Below the pieces are notes generated by a model. It saw only the letters and a program-made list of their open reading frames with translations. It had not been told where the DNA came from and searched no databases. A program made the translations under genes and the position numbers. Below are positions 1-5,940 of a stretch of 10,838 nt of DNA, piece by piece. Source of the DNA: Xanthobacteraceae bacterium (lineage in GTDB: Bacteria > Pseudomonadota > Alphaproteobacteria > Rhizobiales > Xanthobacteraceae); NCBI GenBank assembly GCA_030037185.1, contig JASHRR010000758.1, positions 1-10,838 of the forward strand, in the 5' to 3' direction. Every line of letters starts with the position of its first letter. The first letter of the stretch is position 1.

Positions 1-331
1 CGTCTGTAAACGTAAAATCGATCCTCTCGACCAACTGTGCCCCTTCCAGGCGTGATACATAGTCGATGTACCATTGATCGCTTGTCTTGATCGCGCCGGA
101 TAGTTCCTCCAGCGTTGGCGGTTGGCTTTTGTTCGCCGAGGTGTAGCCGTGCTCGGCTCCCGTCAAATTTGCAGCGAAGATCCGGTCAACGACATAAGCG
201 TGACTGAGGATTCCGATGGCGATCTCCTTTGCAGGAGAGGCATCGTCAAACAGCCGCATCGCTGCGAGAAACTCGTCGTTGGCTTGCGCTTTGTATCTGA
301 ACAGTCGCTCAAGCGTGCTGATCTCGTTCAT
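1..331 (-). CDS. DinB-family protein, 5' part (gene runs off the left edge)
   Basis: Reading leftward from ATG at 331-329, an open frame of 110 codons reaches the window edge without a stop. The translation begins MNEISTLERLFRYKAQANDE and contains ILSHAYVVDRIFAANL (residues 41-56), GAEHGYTSAN and SDQWYIDYVSRLEGA. This is the N-terminal pattern of DinB/YfiT-like metalloproteins (DinB superfamily, four-helix bundles with a three-histidine metal site). His44 in LSHAYVVDRIF fits the first metal ligand; the other two would lie beyond the edge. The family is usually about 160-180 residues, so roughly one third is missing. Such proteins are cytoplasmic and are often putative thiol-dependent transferases or stress proteins; no specific function can be given. 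An AGGAG-like stretch lies about 12-16 nt before the ATG, somewhat far. The gene is divergent from the broken TetR gene at 608, which suggests it was once that repressor's target. Not to be confused with DNA polymerase IV, also called DinB. Confidence 0.85.
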   Translation of the reverse strand, partial: MNEISTLERLFRYKAQANDEFLAAMRLFDDASPAKEIAIGILSHAYVVDRIFAANLTGAEHGYTSANKSQPPTLEELSGAIKTSDQWYIDYVSRLEGAQLVERIDFTFTD

Positions 332-558
332 GTCCTGCTTCTTCTCCTCACCGGCGCAATGGCGAACTCGCTCCGAAGGGGCCTGTCAGGGATTTTCCCA
401 AGGAAACACGGCCGCGATGCCGAACCATTTCGACGTCGCACCTTCGCCCGCCCGAGTCACCGCGGCAACGATCGCGTCGCAGGCCGACAACAGCGGCAGG
501 GCGGGATGCAATTGCGCTTAATGCGCAGCGTTCGATCGGTCATTTTCATGTGGACAAG

Positions 559-580
559 AATATAAGCTACCACTCATATT
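559..580. promoter_or_regulatory. Imperfect palindrome, candidate TetR-type operator
   Basis: AATATAAG, a 6-nt spacer (CTACCA) and CTCATATT form an inverted repeat with 8-nt arms and one mismatch pair. It sits in the 276-nt divergent intergenic region, 27 nt before the start codon of the TetR remnant and about 230 nt upstream of the DinB-family gene. AT-rich arms around a short spacer, next to a divergently placed regulator, are typical of autoregulatory TetR operators. That it binds the product of the neighbouring gene is inference. I see no convincing -35/-10 pair with correct spacing. The rest of 332-607 holds nothing I can identify. Confidence 0.4.
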
Positions 581-607
581 GCATACTCGCATCCGAGATG
601 GCGCATC

Positions 608-789
608 ATGGTCGCAAAGTCGCGAACAAACCCTAGGAAATCAGCATCTCTGAAGCGCTCGCGCCTGACGGTGGATGCGCTTCTTCAAGCGACTGCTCGC
701 GTTCTGGTGAAGGGCGGATACGATCGCGCGCGCCCAACCGGATCGCCCACGTCGCTGGTTGCCCGGGCGCGTGCCGGACATCGGGGTAA
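608..789 (+). pseudogene. TetR-family transcriptional regulator remnant, frameshifted and truncated
   Basis: From ATG 608 the frame reads a basic leader, then SRLTVDALLQATARVLVKGG and YDRA (to position 730). This is helix 1 and the following turn of a TetR_N DNA-binding domain, where family members continue with a pattern like STNRIAEVAGVS. In the starting frame the protein instead becomes RPTGSPTS and ends at TGA 812-814 after 68 codons. In another frame, from 733, one reads PNRIAHVAG, the expected recognition-helix start, until TAA at 787-789. Only five bases separate the YDRA codons from the Asn codon where two codons are expected, so a single-base deletion in 731-735 explains the shift. 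After VAG the similarity stops (CPGACRTSG), and about 130-150 residues of ligand-binding domain are absent. The gene therefore cannot make a working repressor as sequenced. A sequencing error could explain the frameshift, but not the missing C terminus. Confidence 0.75.
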
Positions 790-812
790 AACGGAACAAA
801 GCATGAAAATGT

Positions 813-837
813 GATCGGCGCTTCCGGTCCGATTTTT
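813..837 (+). terminator. Weak candidate Rho-independent terminator
   Basis: ATCGG (814-818) and CCGAT (829-833) can pair around a 10-nt loop, with a possible extra G-U pair (813/834), followed by a run of Ts to 837. The stem is short and the loop large, so stability would be low. It lies after the TetR remnant and before the transporter operon, where it could separate the two transcription units. Confidence 0.25.
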
Positions 838-866
838 GCTTCTTAGAGTTTTTTGCTTCTTAGAGT
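833..866 (+). repeat. Perfect 17-bp tandem duplication
   Basis: TTTTTGCTTCTTAGAGT occurs twice back to back (833-849 and 850-866) with no mismatch. It lies in the 146-nt stretch between the TetR remnant and livH, within 70-100 nt of the livH start, so it is inside the probable promoter or leader region of the transporter operon. It is most simply a recent slippage duplication; a paired binding site is possible but unsupported. Confidence 0.9.
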
Positions 867-934
867 CAGGTGTTGGGCCGCGGAAGAGATCGGCGACTGT
901 GGTCGGCGATATCGCGGCTTGAACAGGACGGCGC

Positions 935-1786
935 ATGAGCGTGCTGCAAATTCTCAACGGATTGACCTTCGCGGCCCTCCTGTTTGTGGTCGCGAGCGGG
1001 TTCACCTTGATTTTCGGCCTGCTTCGCATCGTCAACCTCGCCCACGGCGCCCTCTATCTGCTTGGCGGCTACGTGGGGTTTACGGTTGCGGCGCGGAGCG
1101 GGAGTTTCATGCTCGGCGGCGTGACTGCCGTGGCCGCCGCGGCCGCCGCCGGATGGGTCCTGTCTGAAGGCTTGCTGCGCTTCGTGCAGTGCCACGAGTT
1201 GCGGCAAGTGCTGCTGACACTCGGCGTCGCGTTCGTCGTAAACGACATGGCTCTGGTGGTCTGGGGCGGCGACACGTTCACGGTGCCGATCCCGGAAATG
1301 CTACGTGGTGCCGTCCAGATATTTGGCGTGTTTTATCCGACCTATCGCCTCTTTGTTCTGGTCGCAGGCTGCGTGATTTTCGGCGCGTTGTGGCTCCTGT
1401 TGCAGCGCACCCGCATCGGCGCGCTGATTCGGGCCGGCGCTGATGATGTCGAGATGGTCGAAGCCTCGGGCATCAACATCAAGCGGGTCTTTCTCATGAC
1501 GTTTCTGCTGGGCTCGGCCCTTGCGGGTTTCGGTGGCCTTCTGGGAGGAGCCTTTCTGTCGCTCTATCCCTCGGCGGACGCAGAGATTCTCGTCTTTAGC
1601 CTTGCGGTCGTCATTATCGGCGGGCGAGGAAGCCTGATGGGCGTGGCGGTCGGCAGCCTGCTGGTTGGCCTGCTCAATACTTTTGGCCAGGTGATGTTTC
1701 CGGAACTTGCCTATTTCGCGATTTTTGGTCCGATGGCGGTGCTGCTCGCGTTTCGTCCCCATGGCCTGTTCGGACGAGCAGCCTGA
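935..1786 (+). CDS. livH: HAAT-type (branched-chain amino acid family) ABC transporter permease, LivH-like
   Basis: This 283-residue, very hydrophobic inner-membrane protein has about eight predicted membrane segments. It would form one half of the translocation pore of an ABC importer, paired with the LivM-like protein encoded next. Diagnostic features are the N-terminal TLIFGLLRIVNLAHGALYL (residues 24-42), with the NLAHGA motif of LivH permeases, and the cytoplasmic coupling loop around residues 166-181 (RAGADDVEMVEASGIN), which contacts an ATPase subunit. The C-terminal part has VVIIGGRGSLMGVAVGS (225-241) and ends FRPHGLFGRAA, the usual family ending. Length is normal. Start ATG 935 is supported by AGGA at 925-928 with 6-nt spacing and by the conserved N terminus. 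It is the first gene of a five-gene operon; its stop abuts the livM start (TGAATG). The symbol denotes the family; the substrate need not be leucine. Confidence 0.93.
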   Translation: MSVLQILNGLTFAALLFVVASGFTLIFGLLRIVNLAHGALYLLGGYVGFTVAARSGSFMLGGVTAVAAAAAAGWVLSEGLLRFVQCHELRQVLLTLGVAFVVNDMALVVWGGDTFTVPIPEMLRGAVQIFGVFYPTYRLFVLVAGCVIFGALWLLLQRTRIGALIRAGADDVEMVEASGINIKRVFLMTFLLGSALAGFGGLLGGAFLSLYPSADAEILVFSLAVVIIGGRGSLMGVAVGSLLVGLLNTFGQVMFPELAYFAIFGPMAVLLAFRPHGLFGRAA

Positions 1787-2797
1787 ATGACGACGACCCG
1801 CAAGCCGAGCGCGCTGCCGACGGCTCGAGTCCTGCTGCAAACCGGCGCCGCGCGGGCCGCTGCCCTGACCGCTGCCGCTCTCCTCGCGGCTGCTGTGCTA
1901 CCTGTCGCTTTGACGCCCTATCAAATAGGGCTTGCCACCGAAGTCCTCATCTTCGGTATTCTCGCGATGTCGATCGATCTGCTGGCTGGCTTCGCTGGCC
2001 GGACGTCGCTCGCCCACGGGGCGATATTCGGCGTGGCAGCCTATGTGGTCATTTACGCGATCGAGCAGGCAGGCGCCTCCACGCTTCTCGCTATTGCTCT
2101 TGGCATTGCGGCCGCCACAGCGGTTGCAGCCGTCTTTGCGCTGCTGGCCGTGCGAACGTCCGGCGTCTATTTCCTGTTGCTGACCCTCGCCCTCGGGATG
2201 ATCGTCTGGGGCATCTGCCTGCGGTGGACCGATGTGACCGGCGGCGAAAACGGACTGCGCGGCAATATCCGCCCCGCGCTCCTTGTGCCGCATCGCAATT
2301 TCTATTGGGCCGTGCTTGCGGTTGCAGCGCCGCTATCGTTGGCAATGTGGCGGTTCGCCCGCTCGCCCTTTGGCCTGACGCTGCGGGGGATTCGCGACAG
2401 CGAGACCCGCATGCAGAGTCTCGGGTATCACGTGCCGCTGCACCTTTTCATCGGTTTCACGGTGTCGGGCTTCTTTGCCGGCATTGCGGGCGCGATGTAC
2501 GCATTTTTCAATAATTTTGTGAGCCCATCGACGGTATCGCTCGCCCAATCCGTAGAGGCGCTGCTGATGGCCATCGTCGGAGGCATTGGCACGTTGTTCG
2601 GCGCCTTCGTTGGGGCTGCAACGATCATCCTGCTTCAGAACACCGTCAGCGCCTACACCGAACGTTGGCCGACTGTGCTCGGCCTCGTCTTTATTATCGT
2701 CATGATTTTCGCCCCGGAAGGCATCGTTGGAACGATTATGGCGCAACGTGGGCGGCGAAGCGGAGGCTTAAGGCAACGCGAGATGAAAGGAGGATAG
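1787..2797 (+). CDS. livM: HAAT-type ABC transporter permease, LivM-like
   Basis: This 336-residue inner-membrane protein is the second pore subunit of the importer. After a Thr/Arg-rich cytoplasmic tail it has a hydrophobic N-terminal segment (about residues 22-45), then SIDLLAGFAGRTSLAHGAIF (62-81), which holds the LivM-type G-x-x-SLAHGA motif. VTGGENGLRG (150-159) is a hallmark of LivM proteins. The coupling loop is GIRDSETRMQSLGY (201-214), and MAIVGGIGTLFGAFVGA (261-277) is the conserved C-terminal membrane region. It ends in a basic tail (about 321-334). Length is within the normal range. ATG 1787 follows the livH stop directly, so translation is probably coupled. The stop codon (2795-2797) lies 2 nt before the binding-protein start, and the ribosome-binding site of that next gene is inside livM. 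Confidence 0.93.
   Translation: MTTTRKPSALPTARVLLQTGAARAAALTAAALLAAAVLPVALTPYQIGLATEVLIFGILAMSIDLLAGFAGRTSLAHGAIFGVAAYVVIYAIEQAGASTLLAIALGIAAATAVAAVFALLAVRTSGVYFLLLTLALGMIVWGICLRWTDVTGGENGLRGNIRPALLVPHRNFYWAVLAVAAPLSLAMWRFARSPFGLTLRGIRDSETRMQSLGYHVPLHLFIGFTVSGFFAGIAGAMYAFFNNFVSPSTVSLAQSVEALLMAIVGGIGTLFGAFVGAATIILLQNTVSAYTERWPTVLGLVFIIVMIFAPEGIVGTIMAQRGRRSGGLRQREMKGG
2786..2793 (+). promoter_or_regulatory. Strong ribosome-binding site deciding the start of the substrate-binding protein
   Basis: AAAGGAGG, a near-perfect anti-16S match, ends 6 nt before ATG 2800. It selects this start over an upstream in-frame ATG at 2665, which would add 45 residues lying over livM and bury the signal peptide. 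It is the strongest Shine-Dalgarno in the operon, which fits the need for excess periplasmic binding protein over membrane subunits. Confidence 0.85.
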
Positions 2798-2799
2798 CC

Positions 2800-4047
2800 A
2801 TGGACCGCAGGCATTTTCTCAAGACGACTGGATTAACGCTTTCGGCCGCCGCGCTCGGCCTGCCGGCCGCCGCGCAAGCGGTGCCGATTAAGGTCGGTGT
2901 GTTGGCCCCACTCACTGGGGTCGTCGCCTCGGGCGGCCGCGAAATGGTTGAGGGCACCCAGTTCTGGTTCGATCAGATCAAGAATGAAATCTCCGGCCGC
3001 AAGGTGGAATTGGTGATCGAGGACGACGCCTCCAACCCCGATGTCGCGTTGCAGAAGGCGCGCCGTCTGGTCGAGCAGACGAACGTCCATTTCCTCATTG
3101 GAAACCTGCTCGCGAATACCGGCCTCGCAGTCGCGAACTACGTCAAGGGTACCGGGACGCCGTATTTCATTCCGATCATCGCGGCCGATGACCTCACCCA
3201 GCGCCAGCGCATCCGCAATGTCGTGCGCGTTGCCGGTTATTCGGCGAGCGCCTTCACGCACCCGTTCGGCGATTGGGCGCTGAAGAACGGTTTCAAGCGA
3301 ATAGCGATGATCAGCCAGGATTACTCGTTCGGCCACGAGCAATGCGGCGGCTTCGCCCAGGTATTCACCGAGGGCGGCGGCCAGGTGGTGGCGCAGCTAT
3401 GGAATCCCTTGAACACCTCGGACTTCAGTCCATATCTCGGCCAACTCGCAGGCATGAATATTGACGCCGTCTTCGCCATGCAGAACGGCGCCGACGCGAC
3501 GCGCCTGCTCCAGCAATATGCAAGCTTTGGCCTGAAAGCGCGAATCCCGATGCTCGGGGCAATGAACCTGACCGACCAGGCGGTGATCCGTACCCTGGGG
3601 TCCGAGTGCGAAGGTGTCATCTCGTCGGCCCATTTCGCCGAGGGCGCCGACAATCCAGTCACCCAGAACTTCGTCAAGGCCTACATCGCGCGGTACGGCA
3701 AGATCCCGTCGTTGTTCGGCTTCTCAATGTATTCGGGAGCGATGTGGGTGTCGCGAGCGATCGAAAAGCTTGGTGGCAATGTCGAAGACCGCGATGCCTT
3801 CATTGATGCCGTCCTCAGGACCGACCTTCCCGATTCTCCACTAGGCAAGCCGGTACGGCTCGACACCTACGGCAACCCGATCTACGACGTCTACATACGA
3901 AAGGTCGTCAAACGACCTGACAGCAAGTACTGGAACGTGCCGATCGAGGTTTATCCGGCGGTGTCCCAATTCTGGAAATACGATCCCGAGACCTACATGA
4001 AGCAGCCGCCCTATTCGCGCAGCTTCCAAGGTATCAAGAAGACCTAA
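2800..4047 (+). CDS. ABC transporter substrate-binding protein, HAAT type (Peripla_BP_6 family)
   Basis: This 415-residue periplasmic binding protein would capture the solute and deliver it to the LivHM pore. The N terminus MDRRHFLKTTGLTLSAAALG is a Tat-type signal peptide (twin Arg at 3-4 followed by x-F-L-K), with a probable cleavage after AQA near residue 27. The mature part starts VPIKVGVLAPLTG, the standard opening of type I solute-binding folds. It continues with VELVIEDDASNPDVALQKAR (about 69-88), IPIIAADDLTQ and a FGHEQCGGF stretch, as in amino-acid, amide and urea binding proteins of the LivK/UrtA/AmiC superfamily. Length is normal. The specificity cannot be read from sequence; the neighbouring amidohydrolase argues for a nitrogen-containing heterocycle or amide rather than leucine. 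It lies third in the operon, between the permeases and ATPases. Confidence 0.92.
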   Translation: MDRRHFLKTTGLTLSAAALGLPAAAQAVPIKVGVLAPLTGVVASGGREMVEGTQFWFDQIKNEISGRKVELVIEDDASNPDVALQKARRLVEQTNVHFLIGNLLANTGLAVANYVKGTGTPYFIPIIAADDLTQRQRIRNVVRVAGYSASAFTHPFGDWALKNGFKRIAMISQDYSFGHEQCGGFAQVFTEGGGQVVAQLWNPLNTSDFSPYLGQLAGMNIDAVFAMQNGADATRLLQQYASFGLKARIPMLGAMNLTDQAVIRTLGSECEGVISSAHFAEGADNPVTQNFVKAYIARYGKIPSLFGFSMYSGAMWVSRAIEKLGGNVEDRDAFIDAVLRTDLPDSPLGKPVRLDTYGNPIYDVYIRKVVKRPDSKYWNVPIEVYPAVSQFWKYDPETYMKQPPYSRSFQGIKKT

Positions 4048-4064
4048 AAGCGGCCGGCCTGTTC

Positions 4065-4820
4065 GTGGCTGACGCGCTTCTCAGCTTCGAGGAGGTCGTG
4101 GTCGCTTTCGGCGCCCTGCGGGCTGTCGACGGGGTCACTTTGGCAGTGCCGCGAGGCGAGCGGCGGGCGATCATCGGCCCGAACGGCGCCGGCAAGACGA
4201 CGCTCTTCAACGCGACGACAGGCGCCATCAGGCCCACCCAGGGGCGCATTATGTTCGAGGGGCGAGACATCATCCATTTGCCGCCGCACCGGCGCGCCGC
4301 GCTAGGCATCGCGCGCACATTTCAGATCACCAACCTTTTCCCGAGTCTCGCGGTCAGCGATAACGTCGCGCTCGCGCTACGTGCGCTCACGCTACGCAAA
4401 TTCTCCCTCCTTGCCTCGCCGCGATTTGATGCCGAAGAAGCTGCGCAGGTCGAGCAGGCGCTTGGCGCTGTGCGCCTGCTTGGTCGCGCCGATGCACCGG
4501 TCAAGCAACTGTCCTATGGCGAGCAGCGACAGCTTGAGCTTGCGCTGGCGCTGGTGAGAAATCCGCGCTTGCTGCTGCTCGATGAGCCCGCGGCCGGGTT
4601 ATCGCTGGCAGAAAGAACCATGGTAGGCGACATCATTCGCAGACTGCCGCGCGATCTCACTCTCATTTTAATCGAGCACGACATGGACCTCGCGCTCGGC
4701 CTGGTCGACTGCGTCACTTGTATGCACGAGGGCCGTATCCTGGCCGAGGGTTCGCCCGATGCGATCCGGCGCGACACGCGGGTGCAGGAGGTCTATCTCG
4801 GAAGGCCGCGCCGTGCTTGA
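4065..4820 (+). CDS. livG: HAAT-type ABC transporter ATP-binding protein, LivG-like
   Basis: This 251-residue cytoplasmic ATPase is one of the two nucleotide-binding subunits driving import. All ABC elements are present: Walker A GPNGAGKTT (38-46), Q-loop Gln87 in RTFQITNLFPSLAV, signature LSYGEQRQ (149-156), Walker B LLLLDEPAAGLS with Asp173 and Glu174, and the H-loop His205 in IEHDMDL. The wording FQITNLFPSL...DNV and the C-terminal IRRDTRVQEVYLG are typical of LivG. LivG proteins usually read HDM here, as seen. The best start is GTG 4065, which puts the N terminus (MADALLSFEEVVVAFGA) at the normal place; I see no good Shine-Dalgarno, so it may depend on coupling across the 17-nt gap from the binding-protein gene. 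The 3' end overlaps the livF start by 8 nt. Confidence 0.93.
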   Translation: MADALLSFEEVVVAFGALRAVDGVTLAVPRGERRAIIGPNGAGKTTLFNATTGAIRPTQGRIMFEGRDIIHLPPHRRAALGIARTFQITNLFPSLAVSDNVALALRALTLRKFSLLASPRFDAEEAAQVEQALGAVRLLGRADAPVKQLSYGEQRQLELALALVRNPRLLLLDEPAAGLSLAERTMVGDIIRRLPRDLTLILIEHDMDLALGLVDCVTCMHEGRILAEGSPDAIRRDTRVQEVYLGRPRRA

Positions 4821-5517
4821 GCTTCGTGATCTGCACAGCTTCTATGGCGAAGCCCACGTCATCTGCGGCGCCTCACTGACGGTCGCCAAGGGCGAGGTCG
4901 TTGTTCTGCTGGGCCGCAATGGCATGGGCAAGACCACCCTGATCCGATCAGTCATGGGCCTCACGCCGCCCTTGGTGCGCTCAGGCGACGTGAGATGGCG
5001 CGGCGAAACCCTCCTCGGTCTGCGGCCGCATGCCATTGCCGCGCGTCGCATTGCAATCGTCCCGCAGGGACGGCGCCTGTTCGCCTCGCTCACGGTCACC
5101 GAGCACCTGACGATGCTCAAGAGCCCCCGCGCTCGTGAGGGCTGGACGGCCGCGCGCATCTTCTCGTCGTTTCCGCGCCTCGCTGAGCGCCGGCACCATC
5201 TAGCCGGCCAGCTGTCCGGGGGCGAACGGCAGATGCTCGCCCTTGCCCGAGCCCTGATGATTGATCCGGAATTGATCCTGATGGATGAGCCGTCCGAAGG
5301 CTTAGCTCCAGTGATGGTCCAGCACCTCGAGGACATCGTACGCGAACTGAAGCAGGGAGGCCTCTCGATTTTCCTGGTGGAGCAGAACGTCTATTCGGCT
5401 CTGGCGATCGCCGATCGAGTCTATGTCCTCGAATCCGGGAGGGTAGTACACGAATCCCGCGCGAGTGATGTTGCGAGAGATCCGACATTGCTCAGCCGCT
5501 ATCTCGGCGTGCAATAG
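4813..5517 (+). CDS. livF: HAAT-type ABC transporter ATP-binding protein, LivF-like
   Basis: This 234-residue cytoplasmic ATPase is the partner of the LivG-like subunit. Walker A is GRNGMGKTT (34-42), with the GMGKTT variant common in LivF. Then come the Q-loop VPQGRRLFASLTVTEHL (83-99), signature LSGGERQ (134-140), Walker B LILMDEPSEGLAP (154-166, the SEGLAP wording is diagnostic of LivF) and FLVEQNV (187-193), where LivF proteins carry Gln instead of the H-loop histidine. I chose GTG 4813: it gives the canonical N terminus (MLELRDLHSFYGEAHV), has GGAAGG at 4800-4805 seven nt upstream, and overlaps the livG stop by 8 nt, implying coupling. An upstream in-frame ATG at 4759 would add 18 residues without family resemblance. 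This is the last gene of the compact operon; no clear terminator follows. Confidence 0.92.
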   Translation: MLELRDLHSFYGEAHVICGASLTVAKGEVVVLLGRNGMGKTTLIRSVMGLTPPLVRSGDVRWRGETLLGLRPHAIAARRIAIVPQGRRLFASLTVTEHLTMLKSPRAREGWTAARIFSSFPRLAERRHHLAGQLSGGERQMLALARALMIDPELILMDEPSEGLAPVMVQHLEDIVRELKQGGLSIFLVEQNVYSALAIADRVYVLESGRVVHESRASDVARDPTLLSRYLGVQ

Positions 5518-5940
5518 CGATAGGGTGGCTGTGTTGGGCATGATTCGAATGGCTTGGCTCCAAGGCATTCCGCGAGCCGAAGACCTTTGCATTATCTTAG
5601 CTCGCTGCGTGGTGCGCGCACTTGCGCATTGGTTGCTGAGCTTGAGGAGACTGTCTCAGCTTGATGGGCACCGATTTTTACTTTCGTCGCCGGCGATCAT
5701 GTCGCGATTACCAGTAGTGTCTATATGGGCGTACCGGTTTACGGCGACCGTCGTTCGACGGGCTGCGCGATTGCAATAACAATGCGGGCCAATCATCCTC
5801 GCATCCAACGATGTCCTGCATGGGTGCGGCCGAGTGCTTTGCAGTAGCGTAATCTCGCGCTCTGGAAGTGGCGCGCGATCTGCCGCCGGCGGACGCTATA
5901 TTGGATCGCGTGGCCAGCCTGCCTGAAAAAGGAAGGGATC
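5518..5940. other. 423-nt intergenic region between livF and the amidohydrolase gene
   Basis: I see no gene here. The short open frames on both strands lack family resemblance and credible ribosome-binding sites. Two small structures are visible: a perfect inverted repeat GAGAC-T-GTCTC (5647-5657), and a direct repeat of ten bases with one mismatch around it (CTGAGCTTGA at 5636-5645, CTCAGCTTGA at 5655-5664). No convincing promoter could be assigned. The length suggests that the amidohydrolase has its own promoter, or that something was lost from this gap. A good Shine-Dalgarno (AAGGA, 5929-5933) sits at its right end. Confidence 0.5.

Noticed and set aside
122..565. 147-codon plus-strand open frame near the left edge
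   Set aside because: It lies antisense over the DinB-family gene for much of its length, has an Arg-rich composition typical of high-GC shadow frames, and resembles no family.
2665..2799. Upstream in-frame start for the substrate-binding protein
   Set aside because: It would add 45 residues overlapping livM and hide the Tat signal; AAAGGAGG points to ATG 2800.
4759..4812. Upstream in-frame ATG for livF
   Set aside because: The 18 added residues do not match LivF N termini, while GTG 4813 has a Shine-Dalgarno and the canonical start.
5636..5664. Short inverted and direct repeats as an insertion-sequence end
   Set aside because: Only 5-bp arms and a 10-bp imperfect direct repeat, with no transposase fragment nearby.
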